64,000 nucleotides of DNA, from the NCBI GenBank assembly GCA_959347315.1, contig OY365810.1:11026728-11090727 (forward strand). The letters run 5' to 3'. The translations under genes were made by a program, and so were the position numbers. Of the stretch, positions 10,731 to 23,059 are shown piece by piece; position 1 is the first letter of the stretch; each line of letters opens with the position of its first letter. The notes under the pieces are model-generated. The model worked only from the letters and a program-made list of their open reading frames with translations. It was not told where the DNA came from and searched no databases. This DNA is from Bimastos eiseni. Its lineage: Eukaryota; Annelida; Clitellata; Crassiclitellata; Lumbricidae.

Positions 10731-11564
10731 ATATATTATATGCTTCTTTAATATTTCGGAGAACCTTCTTATTCGCCGGATTTTCATTAGAATAAAGCAT
10801 CTTTTGGAATCTGGCGCTCGTGTGAACGAGATCATTGTTGGGCGAACGAAGACAGAGGAAATAGGAGAAGAAGAAGAGCTACAGGGAAACTGTTCAGAGA
10901 GTTTCAAGTGGTTCTCCTTGACCAGTGAATGATAGGGATCTCGGTTTCAACTGGTTTAGACGTCCAAGAGCTTTTCAGAGGGCTGCTGTGCGATGCATTC
11001 TTCCTGAAAACGAGAAGGGTGAGAAAGACAGTGTCTGCCGTCTAGTGTCATATTTTGGAAATATAAAACCTCCACTCGTTCTTCTCCATGAAGTATCGCA
11101 ATTCCTTCTCGTCCTCTGTCTTGCAGGCCAATACGAATTCTTTCGAAAGTGCCAATCCCTGTGTAGTTCGAGTCTGTCGTAGAACGTTCTCGTGCGGCAT
11201 TATAATACTTCAAAGTAGAAATTGAGATATATCCGGAAATATTCTAGAATAGGGCAATTCACATGATAACCGTTATTGAATTTCTCTTATGCTTCATCAG
11301 TTATCGACACGATATCGTTGTGGTTATTGACTAATAAAATACACTATGGTATAACATCGTGTGACGCAAATAATGTAATGAAAGCAATCAAATGTAATGT
11401 AATGTGTATTTTCGAAAATGTCTTCAAGACTCTGGCTAAAAAAACTTCTATAGCGCCGCCATAATAACGCACAGGGCATCATGCGACGGCGCACCAAAAC
11501 AAATCTGAAATCAGATCAAATCCAAGGTCAGTCCTAAGAGACAAAAAGATAGTCTAAGGAGGAT

Positions 11565-11665
11565 AGGCAATGGTTGCACAAAAGCAACGTCCGGGAAACC
11601 AGCTTATTCATCGGCGCAAAAAACTCCACAGCTGTAGTGACAACGCAAGACAACCACGAAGAACA
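11565..11665 (+). repeat. Dispersed repeat family B, copy 1
   Basis: Shares ACAAAAGCAACG and ACTCCACAGCTGTAGTGACAAC-type blocks (in two parts) with 12530-12610, and the CAGCTTATTCATCGGCGC block with 57038-57060. The class is unknown. Confidence 0.5.
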
Positions 11666-12529
11666 ACCAACGATAGAGGTTTTCGCTTTCTTATAACGTG
11701 ATAAGTACTGCTAATCGTTAAAGCCTCATGTTGTAACGCACTCATGATAAGCTCAGCACAAAACATAGTTTTGCAATGCATAAAAGGTTTCAAATGATCG
11801 TAGAACTCGTGAAAACCTATTTATCTTAAATCTATATGGTTGTAATTCACTGGCCCCTTTTAATTAATCATCAGTATTCGGACCGTAAGATAAGTTAAAG
11901 CCAAGAACATCGCATCAAATCTGGAAAACGCCACTCTTGCAAGGTTACATTTAAATGTAAATCACTGTAATACTACTTATCAGTGCCATAAAAGCTGCTT
12001 CAGAGCGATCAGCTTATTCATCGGCAACTGTCTTCATGAGTCAGATTTTGACAAACGGGAAGCGTACTTTACACTTACACAAAGATCACAGAGGTGTAAC
12101 ATTTTTAATTAATATTTTTTTAATGTAGGGTATTATTCAAATCAAGTAAAAAGACATCTCAAGCGCCTACCACGAAGCACTTCTTGCGTGTCTATTTAGC
12201 TGATCCAAGTATGCGCGACTTTATAAAACCACAATAAAAGCGTGTTGAGCGTAAGCAATTCGAGCAACATACTATTCAGAAGAAGATTCTTGTAGAAGTA
12301 AGTGCCGTTGAGGTCTCATCAATACGCATTTCGAATTTCGATGAACCACAATTGATATGCGACAATCGTACATTGATGCTACTAACTAAGTTCTTTTTCA
12401 TTATACATTAGTTAGCGCAGTAATACTAAGTTAAAATAAGTTCAACCAACTTATTTGACGAAAATATCGTAATGAAATTTTAAAAATGTAATGTAATGTA
12501 TTATTACTTCGAAACTATCTCAAATTCTC

Positions 12530-12610
12530 TATACCCACAAAAGCAACGCCATCTTTAAACTCCATAGCTGTAGCGGTAACGCAAGAAAACCTCGAGACGT
12601 ACAAGGTCCA
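12530..12610 (+). repeat. Dispersed repeat family B, copy 2
   Basis: CCCACAAAAGCAACGCC, then ACTCCATAGCTGTAGCGG and TAACGCAAGAAAACC. Collinear with 11565-11665 but lacking the CAGCTTATTCATCGG block. Confidence 0.5.
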
Positions 12611-12649
12611 GGTAATGTAACGACGGGGTTGTTTCTGCGATGAGATAGG

Positions 12650-12875
12650 GCCTTTGGGAGGGTGGCCATCCCATGAAAAGGTGGCCATCCCATAGGAGAG
12701 TGCCATCCATTGGGAGATTGGCCCATCTCTTGAGAGGGTGGCCCATCCATCAAGTGGTTCATCACTTGACAGGGTAGCCCAAACTTCGAAAAGGTGACCA
12801 ATTCCTTACTAGGGTGACCCATCCATTTGGAGGGTGCCATTCCTTGGCAACGTGATCCATACAATTATAGGGTGC
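12650..12875 (+). repeat. Degenerate minisatellite, period about 20-24 bp
   Basis: Repeated GGGTGGCCCATCCCTTG-like units with substitutions and small indels (GGTGGCCATCCCATG, GGTGACCCATCCATTTGG and others). Roughly ten units. It makes the minus frames open and rich in HPS/GWP peptides, which are not genes. Confidence 0.75.
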
Positions 12876-13050
12876 ACTCACCCCTGCGACCGAGCGACAC
12901 CCGTCTTCTTCAGAACGTGACCAGGCTACCCTCGCTTCGTAAGCGCGGACGTGGCATCCTGAGACCCGGGCGTCGATCGTGACAAGATAAGCGACATCTT
13001 TCCACCGGCGCCGTCCGACTAGTCCAGCCAGAGAGAGACAACCAGACCTA

Positions 13051-13090
13051 TACACACACACACACCCACACACACACACATACACAGACA
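13051..13090. repeat. (CA)n microsatellite
   Basis: Interrupted CA tract of about 40 bp. Confidence 0.9.
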
Positions 13091-13119
13091 AACAGACCCA
13101 CACGTCAGATGGGCGAACG

Positions 13120-13340
13120 ACCGGACGGGCGGGGCAGAGAGTCCACAGCGGACGAGGCATTCGTCGGGTCGGGAATTATTGACTCGAGGGCCAATCGATG
13201 CCCCGTGTATAAATCATCAGCGTTGGAGCTGCGGCGGCGACTCTATCAGTTCCTTCACGACTGCTTCCATCGTCGTGTGTCGCGGATGAGACGAGACCTT
13301 CCGTCTGTGGCGAGGAAGAAGAAGAACGATGCATAACGTT
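13120..13340. promoter_or_regulatory. Candidate regulatory island
   Basis: GC-rich, non-repetitive, open on both strands. It contains GAATTATTGACTCGAGG and CCAATCGATG, words resembling homeodomain and Cut/Onecut (ATCGAT) sites. Low confidence; no conservation data. Confidence 0.2.
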
Positions 13341-13659
13341 GGACACAATTGAAAGGGACACCTGTAGCCAGCGGAACGTATTCCTCGGACGACGCTCCGA
13401 GCAATAAGTCGCCAACAGCTGCACGTCAAGAAGGATTTTCCAAAGGAGGTCACGTTGGCGGCTGCGAGATTAAACGTCACTGGCCGTATTGTGAGAGTGG
13501 TGAGTCAGAAGTTATTGAAAATCTCGTGGATTCTTTTAGCAGGCGAAATGTAAGACAGAGGCGGATAACTAGAGGATTTATTTATTTACTTAATTAGAAT
13601 ATTTATTTATTTACTCACTCATTAAGATTGCATAATAACGCGCGATAAATCTAATTAGG

Positions 13660-13930
13660 GCCAACGATTCGGATATTATGATTAGCGACGGTGAATCAAA
13701 CTTTAAGGCGGTGAATCTGATTATGCGACGGTAAATCTGATTATGAGGTGGTAAATCTAACTTTAAGGCGAGAAATAATCTGATTATAAGACGATAATTC
13801 TAACTTTGAGAGGATAAATCTGATACCGGTAATTAATCTGATTATGAGGCGGTAAATCTTATAATGAGGCGGTGAATCTCACTATGCGGCTGTGAATCTA
13901 AATAAGATGTGGTAAATCTGACTATAGGCC
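13660..13930 (+). repeat. Degenerate 20-bp tandem array
   Basis: Units alternate GGCGGTAAATCTGATTATGA and GGCGGTAAATCTAACTTTAA-type sequences, period about 20 bp, about 13 units, decaying towards both ends. Confidence 0.8.
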
Positions 13931-14570
13931 TAAATATGATTTATGGAATTATGTGTTTCCTAAGCAGGTGAAATGAAAATTAATGGCAGCAACATTATGT
14001 CTGCTAGTGAACAGATAGCGAGATCTGTAATCAATGCACTGAGTTCCTAATATGGACAATTGGTTACAGTAAAATAAACCTGAATAGTTGCATAAGAAAT
14101 TAAGTTACATAATAAGGTTACAGCTTATATCATATTCGCATTACAAATAGGTCTATTGTGTTTTAAGTTGATGTCATTGAGAAGCATGCATCTTCCAGAC
14201 GGACCTCTCCACAGATACAACTAACAAGCATAAGAACGTAGAGTGCGTCCAGACCTCTGGCTTGACTTTTGTTATTTTGGACCACCCTGTTACATGTATT
14301 ATATTATGCATCACGAGACGGTTTATTGCGTGCGCTCAGGCTTCAAACAATAGGCAGTCTGTTATCATCTGAACCTGATCCTGGCTTCGTGTTGACTCTT
14401 GTGCTTTGTTGTCCGTCAGTGCGCAAGAGGCGCAGGCTAAGCGATGCTCAATTCCAATAAGGTCCTTGTAACTATAGATTCCTGAGAGCGCGACGCCAGA
14501 GGGCGAGACCGGATGTCACGCCTTCAGAAGATCCACAAGCATCGCCCTCTTTGATCTTCTCTTTCTAAAC
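13931..14570. other. Gene-free stretch
   Basis: A/T-rich sequence in which I see no exon, repeat or motif cluster. Confidence 0.4.
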
Positions 14571-14679
14571 TACTCTCTCTCTCTCTCTTTCTCCGTTTCC
14601 CTGCCTTACTCAGTCTTTCTTTTTCTATCTTTCTGTCTGTATGCCTGTCAGTTTCTCTCCCTCCCTCTCTCTCTTTATT

Positions 14680-14746
<67 letters not shown>

Positions 14747-14765
14747 TGCTCTCTTTCTATCTATC
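14571..14765. repeat. (CT)n microsatellite tract
   Basis: Pyrimidine-only CT/CTTT tract, purest at 14685-14740. Confidence 0.9.
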
Positions 14766-16319
14766 TCTCGTCAAGTTCTCTTTTCCATTTCTATTTTCCT
14801 AATTCTTTAATTACCTGTCGTCCACTGAATCTTTGTTTCCTTTTCTTATATCTCTCCCTTCAATTTAGTTCTTTTCGTTCCTCTTTATCTCCCTTGAAGG
14901 TACTAGAAATCAGGAGAGAAACACAATGAACTCCTTCTGTCGTCCTTACGTGATATACATCCTTCCTCTTCTCCAGCTAATGCCTGCTCTTCTGTCTTAA
15001 TCTGGTCTTCTACGACTGAGATTTGAATCCCTGGGCAATCTCGAAGGAATCTGTGTAGCCAGAAATAACAGAAGTTGGTGCTTGTGTTTGAGTGGTTGAA
15101 GAAATTTTGGTTCATTAATTTTTTAGATCATTTCTATAGCACCCTTCTCAAACGCAAACTCGGGAGCGCTTCCGACCCAACACCGGCTAAATAGGATGGT
15201 TTTAAGGTAGGCACAGAAGATGGTGGAGTCGACCTTAGTTGATATTAGGAAACATTTCTCTCTAAGTTCAACCAGTCTCTTACTTACCGCATTGTCTATA
15301 TGTTCGGTCAGGGATGAGGAAAAACAGTCGCTCATTGTTCTATTTCTGATTGTGTGTCAGACGTGTGGTCCGTCCGTCCGTTTGTCTGTGTGTCTCTCCT
15401 TCGTTCTAGAACAAAGACGTTGCTTACCGATGGACGGTCATCTTGTCCTTAATGAACTTTTGGCCTAAGCTAAAACAGGCATCGCTTTGATAAGTGCTTC
15501 ATAGGTTATTCTACGACGCAATACTAACAACCAATTTTAATCTCGTCCACATTTTCTGGCATTTCGTATTGGTATAGTGATGTCTGATGTTGCTATTTTA
15601 ATTATCAATGCACATTAATTAAGCGCCATTATATCTAAGTTCCAACCAGGAAACAGTCGCGATGTGGAATTGTGAATGAAGGGCAGTGTTCAAGACCTTA
15701 CCCAAATACCCAGTGTATAAGTGTCTCAGAGGAGGGTCGAACCCACAGCACGCATATCATCTTTGTTATGGATGGGTCGTTAAATAAACTTAAATGACTG
15801 GTCGAACCCACACTCGGCGCCATCCAAGAAGCTTAATTCCTAAATTACTGTTGAGGGAATTTTTAAAAATAGGCTGTGATGTATTTTGCGTCACAGTCCA
15901 CCCATATATATGAAGAAGCTTGATAAAGTGATTTGGGGCCACACAGATTTGAGCTGCGAAGAAATGTTGAATGGGTGTGGACTATACTAAACGTTGGAGA
16001 TTAGGAGGATCAAAGGATCCCTGATTCAAGCCTACAAGATTATTTTATACTGGAAAGGAGGCAGCGTAGTCAGAAGGTTTTTTAAATCGCACCAGACAGG
16101 GTAACTGGGAGATATAAGTATACTTGTTTAAGAAACTGAAAAATGCTCTTTAATTGGTCTGAGCAGACGCCATATTTAACAGCTGAAAAAATGTTTTACA
16201 CAGATTATCCTCATCAAACAGAATGATATTGAAATAAGAATAATTATCTATTCAGTAAATCGTTGACAAGTGGCTATACTCAAACTCAAGAAATTTTCGA
16301 AACACGGTACCAGCTCTAA
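14766..16319. other. Gene-free stretch
   Basis: Short open frames on both strands near 14900-15470 have no recognisable motif. Nothing else supported. Confidence 0.4.
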
Positions 16320-16327
16320 GTTGAATA

Positions 16328-16619
16328 CAAAGGTGTAACAAGGTTTTGAAAAGTGGGGGGAGGGGCATAATTTAGAATGTATTGTGCGAAGCGCCTAGAT
16401 ATTCTTTTGCCCCCCGCCATTTTTTTAATTTTGACTCCCCAGAAATTGGAAAAATGGGGGCACAATTTATCGTAGCTAAAGTCATCTCAAGCCATTGGAG
16501 AAACATAATAAAGAACCGATTTGGGGGGCACATGCGAGGCACTGAGCACTAAAACTGGGGAGGGTCCCAGTCTTGAAACTGGGAGCCAGTGCCCCCTGGC
16601 CCCGCTTGTTACACCTCTG
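16328..16619. mobile_element. hAT-like MITE 2, 292 bp, with 8-bp target duplication
   Basis: TIRs CAAAGGTGTAACAAG (16328-16342) and, in reverse complement, CAGAGGTGTAACAAG (16605-16619) match at 14 of 15 positions. Flanks are GTTGAATA (16320-16327) and GTTGAATC (16620-16627), 7 of 8 identical. The interior has G-runs on one side and C-runs on the other, so the subterminal regions can also pair. Non-autonomous; no transposase. Confidence 0.8.
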
Positions 16620-16786
16620 GTTGAATCATTAACCCCGCTATTTTTTAAACTAGACGGATCCCTTACAATAGATTGTGATAGGTGTCTAACTCAGCAAGGA
16701 GAATGACAGAATCTGCGTAATTCGTAATTACGTACAACCGGTGGTGGATTCCTAAGTATAAACCAAAGCTTTTAACAACGGAAAAA

Positions 16787-16833
16787 AGAATAGAATTTAC
16801 GACGAAAGTCTCTTTTGTCGTAAATTCTATTCT
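16787..16833. repeat. Near-perfect hairpin, 22-bp stem, 3-nt loop
   Basis: Left arm 16787-16808 starts AGAATAGAATTTACGAC; right arm 16812-16833 is its reverse complement with one mismatch; loop is TCT. It could extrude as a cruciform or fold in RNA. Confidence 0.85.
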
Positions 16834-17299
16834 CCTTTCATCTGACCAACGTTTTCGTCACTTTGTCTCTTTTAGTTGATGCAGATGCGTGCAACGAAAG
16901 CCGGATGATGTTTAGGGTTTAGTTACGACTTTGGGCGACACTGAACCAAATCTACGTAAATTATACGCCTTACGTTATGTCCTGCACGCTTACCGAATAA
17001 CTGCATCGATGACTTCGTGCCGTAGTTATACTCACTCTAAATATAGTGTGGCCAAAACGCCATGTCTGGTATAAAATGTCATGGCTTAAGAACACAATGC
17101 TTAGTTTATAAGGTAGATCGTGATTTATCTATCAGGGGAGTAGTGAACCCATTGACACATTAGTTGCATTTGCGTTAACTTGTTTCAAACAATCAAGATC
17201 TGACGGAAGGTTAAACTTAAATGACCGCGTGAAACTGCGTTGTAAGCGTATAAAATAAATTAATCTTGAAGACGTTAATAGTTTCCGTCTATGTAGACG
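16834..17299. other. Gene-free stretch
   Basis: A/T-rich sequence with no exon or repeat recognised. Confidence 0.4.
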
Positions 17300-17424
17300 T
17301 CTTTATGTAATGTGTGTATGTAATGTCTTTATGTAATGTTCGTTATGTAATGTTCGTTATGTAATGATCGTTATGTAATGTCTTTATGTAATGTCTTTAT
17401 GTAATGTCTTCATGTAATGTTCGT
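17300..17424 (+). repeat. 14-bp tandem array
   Basis: About nine units of TCTTTATGTAATGT or TCGTTATGTAATGT. Short A/T-rich minisatellite. Confidence 0.9.
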
Positions 17425-18399
17425 TTATGCTTCATCGTCACATGAGCGATGACCACCACTGCTTAATGGAAATTACTGATGTTTCATGTCTAAAAAACAT
17501 TTGTTCAGCTTAGTGTCTGGTTTGTTTGGAGTCTGGCGGCGAATCTGATTGACCGTCAGTGTTTAAAGCAGTTTTACTCTATAGAATTAATACTATACCA
17601 CTATAGAATTAATACTTTACCACTACAAATATAGCTGAAGAATCATTCTCAGGGCCGTAGAACAATGGTGAACGCATTGGGGAGAAGATCTGTGGAATTG
17701 AGTTCGAGACTCGTTTCCCCACAAGGTTGACATGTCTTTCTTTCGCTAGGCGGCGGCGCTTGTTAAAATGAGGTGAATAATGTGATTGGCGCCTTGCATG
17801 AATGCCTACAGTTGAATTCGACTCCTGTAATAACTTGTCATCATTCGCTCATACAATATTTATAATCATACTGCGGTTTGTCAGTTTGAGATTAAACGAA
17901 TGTTATTATTACTGCTGACATGCATTGCTTTCAAACTACACTGCTAGCAGACATGGCTTTGAAAGTGTAACATCAGTGAATATTGCATTCAAAGTGCAAT
18001 GTTAGTTAACACAGTATACTGCTAAGATATATCGCTTTGAAATTATAGTTACGGCAGGCATAGCTTTCCCCAGTTTTTTTTCTAGAAAAAAAGATGGAAC
18101 GCAGGGAACGCATCTGTATTCTTGATAGAAATGACGCTAAAATTAGCTACCAAATAATTAAATTTTATAGGACACAACGCTCACAATCTATACACTTAGG
18201 CCTACCTGTTAGTTTCAGAATGTAACGATATTGAAATCGTAAAATTTTATATCAAATTCCTGAATTTCGCTATACTCTCTTATTTATTAGTCATTGAAAA
18301 TAGGTGCCAAAACGCCAGAAAAAATCACTGTTGCCTTTCCCAAAGTATAGTGCTAGCAGACATATCTTTAAAGTGTGTTCGTTTGTGTTGTATTGTGAC
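17425..18399. other. Gene-free stretch with a tRNA-like segment
   Basis: Contains two direct copies of CTATAGAATTAATACT at about 17580-17625 and the tRNA-like segment at 17652-17725. No exon seen. Confidence 0.4.
17652..17725 (+). repeat. tRNA-like (tRNA-derived) segment
   Basis: GGCCGTAGAACAATGGTGAAC resembles an A box and GAGTTCGAGACTC a B box, about 35 bases apart. The acceptor stem does not pair, so this is a relic or chance match rather than a functional tRNA. Confidence 0.35.
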
Positions 18400-18800
18400 G
18401 GTGGCACAATTGACCGGTCTCTGGATAACACAAACCGCGACAACGAAAGACAACTGTCTTCGTTTCCATTAGCAGAAAAATTCGTCTTCGTTGCTGGTCT
18501 GTTATTAACGACATCCTCCGCACCGTCGTCCACACAGACCGCCTTCCTCGACGGGCGATAATTAAGGATACATTAGGACACGCTTTTAGCGGATGCGCCG
18601 ATCGCGGACGGGCAACGCCGCAAAATGGAACGGCAGATCATAGTTGTCCGGTTTTCGTCCGGATGGACAGAAGGCTTGACCGCGTCGAGAGAGGCCGCTG
18701 TAGGGGCGGACGATGACCGCACCCAAAATAGGTATCTGTCCCTTCTGATCTGTCAGGGATCGGCGTGGTTGGATCAGAGTAAGCGCTTAGGACCGACGGT
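18400..18800. promoter_or_regulatory. Candidate regulatory island
   Basis: Non-repetitive and CpG-rich, with AACACAAACCGCGAC (RUNX-like ACCGC core), TCTGTTATTAACGAC and several CGATCGC words. Both strands are incidentally open. Inference only. Confidence 0.25.
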
Positions 18801-18901
18801 GCTCCGCTGAGATAATCGCTAAGTTCAAGTTAGTGACACAACGGAAGGCTGGATGCATTGACGCTCAATGGAGAGATAGAACATTGCGACTATAAAGTTC
18901 T

Positions 18902-19182
18902 TTATATATGTATGTATGAATGTATGTATGCATGTATGTAAGTTTCGTATGTATGTATATATGTATATATGAATGCATGTATGTATGTATACATGTGTGT
19001 ATGTATGTATGTGTGTATGTATGTATGTATGTATGTATGTATGTATGCATGTATGTATGTGTGTATGTATGTATGTATGCAAGCATATATGTATGTAGTT
19101 ATGTATGTATGCATACATGTAAGTATGTATGTATGTATGAATGTATGTATGAATGTATGCATGTATGTATGCATGCATAGGC
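18902..19182 (+). repeat. (GTAT)n microsatellite
   Basis: About 280 bp of ATGT/GTAT units with scattered GCAT and GAAT variants. Because units are four bases, all frames repeat the same YVCM or TYIH peptides; the long ORFs here are artefacts. Confidence 0.95.
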
Positions 19183-19822
19183 CTATTCAGTACGTTCGCA
19201 TGTTACGAACACGTCCGCATGTTTTCGTGTGAATGCATGTTTATCAACACACCAAACACATCTGTATTACTGTACAATACTGGAGAAAACTTGGTTCCCA
19301 CAGAACTAAAGATCGTCTTTTCTCACAGCGTTCGTGGGCGTCTGACAATTTTGCTGTTAACGCGTTGCTTTGCTGGCTTTATCGTCCGTAGACCAATTCT
19401 TGCGAGCATCTTGTATGAAGTTCTGACTGTAGCCTGAATGAGCGACTCCAACCAGCTGCAAAGCCCTGACTGGGCCTTGCTGGGCCTAGCTTGGCCTTGC
19501 AGACAATCACCAACGACCGTCCAGGGGCTTCCTTTAGGGTTTGGCGCAGACGACACAATCGCTGAGTGTCTTTATTCGTCGTTTCGGAGACCATTGACGA
19601 TGCCTGTCAGAATGGTTTCCTATTCTTAGCTATAGCAGCTGAAGAGAAATGGAGAAAGTGTTCGCTCGGGTTATAAAGCATGCACTTGTTTTGTGGAATA
19701 TTGTCGTTTTGTGATGAAGGGGTCGACGTCAGAATACAAATGCTGCGGTACTTTCCAGAATCTTGCACCTTGTTTTATATTCTCTTGGCGTTCTTAGTAT
19801 AGTTTGGTGACCTCTGTGTGTG

Positions 19823-19919
19823 TAAAGTCATTTTGTCTAAGTCATTATGTCTAAGTCATTTTGTCTAAGTCATTTTGTCTAAGTCATTTTGTCTTAGTCA
19901 CTTTGTCTAAGTCATTTTG
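19823..19919 (+). repeat. 14-bp tandem array, seven units
   Basis: Unit GTCTAAGTCATTTT, nearly perfect; 97 bp is almost exactly 7 x 14. Confidence 0.9.
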
Positions 19920-21349
19920 CGTTTTGATTTTGTAACATTTCATCACATGACATTTGATGTGATCTGTTCACACTGCATGGGGTCATTCTCATCTCACTAC
20001 GCAGTAATTATATCCATATTATATCCACTATAATGAGATAATGCTAATTGTTTACACGCTACTACGTCGCACTTAAAAGTAAATAGCATGACCAGGTTTA
20101 CGATAGCCATGACATGCAGATATTTAGCTCTAATATGCTATTAAGGCATGGTTACCTGCGAGTGGTAATCACAGATCATTTATGGCCGCTCAACATAAGC
20201 AGTCACCACGACAACAAATCGGCGAACAATCAACTTAAGCACAGAAAACTATTTGAAGTCTAATGCAACGTGTGATTCTCTGAAGAGGAGGAACGGAAAG
20301 GTCGCATGAAGCCAGAGCCCTGAGGCACCCACGAGAGTGAAGCTCCGGTGACGATAAAGCCAGCAAAACGACCGTGTTAACAAGGAAATTATCAGAGACA
20401 TTCGAATGCACTAAGTTATTTCGGAAGCAAATTTTCGCCTGTTTTGTAGAGTAATGCACATTATATATTTACACATATATACATATATATATATAAAGAT
20501 ATATATGTATTGATATGTATATGTATATATAGTATGCATCTTGTTGATATACATGTATGCATCCAACTTGTTCCTGTATAGACCCACATAGATGGGTCTG
20601 TAGCATTTGTGAGCTACTGCAGGGCGGAAAATCTGTAGACATAATATGATGGCGGATGACAAGTCTTCTCCATCCTTGTCCCAGTTTCCCACTGACAGAT
20701 TTATAGTCAATGTGCTTATTTATTTTAGTTCTGTTGCTTGGCAAGGGGCGATTGGTAGTCCATCTCGGGATACAATTCCTTTGTATAATCTATCGTGAAG
20801 ACGGATGACTAGTGATCTATTGTAAGCTCGAGCTGTGATCAGACCTCTGCAAAAAAACAAAAAAATACACACGCCCACATTACTCGTATAAACCTGGCAA
20901 ATCCAATGCCAGATAAGTACGGAAGAACCCTTGAATGGCTAAGACATGGACTCAGTGCTACGTTACAATGATTCTAATCTTCGAAATTTGTCTCCTCTCC
21001 TCATTCATCGAATGCGTCAAAACTGTGTTTGAAATGAAAATAATTAGACGCTTCGCAATTGATTGAAACCGCCTTTACAGTGAATGTAAGTTTAACACAG
21101 CTAGGCTAAGTCTTAACTGAAATTGACCTGCCTTCTTAATGCCGATTGAAAATTTTTATTTCGATGATAAAGACTCTTGTAAACCTCGATTAGATGATGG
21201 TCCAATTTTAATAAGGGTATGCTCACTACAGACCTATGTAATACGGATATCTACGCGCAATTTATTATTTGATGGCCGGCACCTCTATATTTTGCATTGT
21301 CTCTCATCTATGTTTAAAATATCAGTCCTTCCTCAATTTATCTCCTACC
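19920..21349. other. Gene-free stretch
   Basis: Holds an AT/GTAT-rich patch at 20460-20530 and unremarkable sequence. No exon recognised on either strand. Confidence 0.4.
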
Positions 21350-21521
21350 TCTGTCTCTCTCCCTTTGTTCTGATTAGGGGAATCTCTCTCTCTCCCCTCT
21401 CTCTCTCACTCTCTCTCCCTCCCAGTATCTCCCTCTACCTTGCTTTTTCTCTGTATCTCTCTCTCTGTCTCTGCCTGTCTCCGTCTCTCTCTTTTTCTCT
21501 CCTAGTACTTCCGTCTATCTG

Positions 21522-21570
<49 letters not shown>

Positions 21571-21612
21571 CAAGTACCCCCTCTATCCTGCTTTTTCTCT
21601 GTCTCTCTCCGT
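21350..21612. repeat. (CT)n low-complexity tract
   Basis: CTCTCTCT with GTCT and CCCT interruptions. It underlies a 200-codon leucine/serine frame that is not a gene. Confidence 0.9.
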
Positions 21613-21629
21613 TCGTTTCCACCCGAAGT

Positions 21630-21960
21630 CCAAAGCACATTAGATTGTTTTCTTCGACGAGTCTCATCTACCTTTCGGACTTTAATTAATCCACCGTCGT
21701 CGTCTCTTGTTTTTATCTGGTTGCGTTCTCTAATTCTTTGACTTTGAATGACCATTGTTACTAATTACTCTCAACGACGATTATACCCTTCAACGACCGA
21801 CAGTCACACCATTTAGCAACCTTTGCGGATACGATGGAGTCCCACGTCCAACTGGAATCACGCGGAGTATATTGTTATTTGGTCTGAGGGGTCGTGTTGA
21901 AATTTAATCAGGCGTGATTAGCAGGAGTTTCGTGTCTGCAAGGCATGCAAGGAAATGATT
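21630..21960. promoter_or_regulatory. Candidate regulatory island (homeodomain and SOX words)
   Basis: TTAATTAA (21682-21689), CCATTGTT (21752-21759) and TAATTA (21762-21767) lie in non-repetitive sequence together with ATTAGATTGTTTTC and GGCGTGATTAGC. The close SOX-homeodomain pairing is typical of neural or early developmental enhancers in animals; function is inferred. Confidence 0.35.
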
Positions 21961-22082
21961 AAGAGGGTTGAAAAGGATCGATGCAGAGATTGGGACGCTG
22001 ATCGAAAGCAGGAGATCGAGATTGTGAGAGGGGGAAGAAAGGACAATAGAGGTGTGTCAGGAGGATCAATGCGCATCTGCTA

Positions 22083-22195
22083 TGCAGATGGATGGATAGA
22101 TAGATGGATAGTTGGATGGATGGATGGATGGGAATGGGTAGATGTATAGATGGATGGATGGATGGATGGATGAATGGATGGATGGACCGACAGAC
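22083..22195 (+). repeat. (GGAT)n microsatellite
   Basis: GGATGGATAGAT units with a short unique interruption at about 22130. Confidence 0.9.
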
Positions 22196-22359
22196 TGACA
22201 GACATTCGGTTCTCTTCGCACTACGTCATAATATCAGAGGTTTCTAGATTATTGATTTTATGATTGGTAAGAGCTATTGGCCACTCTACATCGTTTCACT
22301 ACCCTTTAAACTACTCTCTTCAACTGGGGTTCGTCTGGGAGCGCTCCTGAGTAGGCACT

Positions 22360-22520
22360 CTTGAAGGTGCGATGTATAAAATTGCCGAGATAATAATAAT
22401 GATAAAAATATTGAATAATGAGATCTTTAGTAGTAATAAAAAGAATGATTATAATAACTTAATAATGATCAGGATAACGATAGTGAAAATGATGATGATT
22501 AAGCCTATTATTTTATTATT
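22360..22520 (+). repeat. Retroelement-type tail with AAT-rich extension
   Basis: AAGGTGCGATGTATAAAATTG followed by a long AATAAT/GATAAT run, the same layout as the tails at 6412 and 60885. Confidence 0.4.
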
Positions 22521-23059
22521 GTTATTACTATAAATTATTACTTTTATTTAGGCTACCAGCAAGTCACCATAGAGCAAAATGAAACTAATTTTAAAATATA
22601 CGCTTCCGATTTACCTACCTTTTCTTCACAGTGAATAGTGACAAATTAGAGGGAGAATAGGTAGGTGTTCTTATTTTCGTTGTGTCGTCTGTCCTTTGGC
22701 TGATGGAAAGATCTTAGATGTGACGTGAAAGTAAATCTCCCTAGACATCTTGCTGTCAGCGTATTTCCCGTATAATTATATCTTTACGCTTTCGCAGCTC
22801 AGTGATATCTCAACCAGTTTCTATTACAGTAACTAAATATAAAACGGATCTTATTCATGAAAGCATTAGTATCACTAGTCTTCAGTATACGTCTTTATAT
22901 AGGCCTAGCACACGGATGCGTTGAACTTTACGACAGTTACTCTCCTAAATTTTTCCAACGCTGTGTTTGTAGGCACTAAACCTATTTCTCTTTTATCATT
23001 TCGGATCAATTAAGGCGTTCTTATCTTGTTTCAGATTTAAAACAAACTCAGTCAAACAA
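22521..23059. other. Gene-free stretch
   Basis: A/T-rich sequence with no exon, array or motif cluster seen. Confidence 0.4.

Larger units (their letters stand above)
10731..12649. other. Gene-free stretch with family B fragments
   Basis: Non-coding by eye. It contains CAGCTTATTCATCGGCG-type words at about 11598 and 12010 and two related segments listed separately. Otherwise A/T-rich unique sequence. Confidence 0.4.

Noticed and set aside
21139..21741. 200-codon open frame on the plus strand
   Set aside because: Almost wholly a translation of CT-rich low-complexity DNA (leucine/serine repeats); no domain and no splice evidence.
22075..22086. YADG resembling a reverse transcriptase YADD box
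   Set aside because: Short match only, the second aspartate is missing, no neighbouring RT motifs, and it runs into a GGAT microsatellite.
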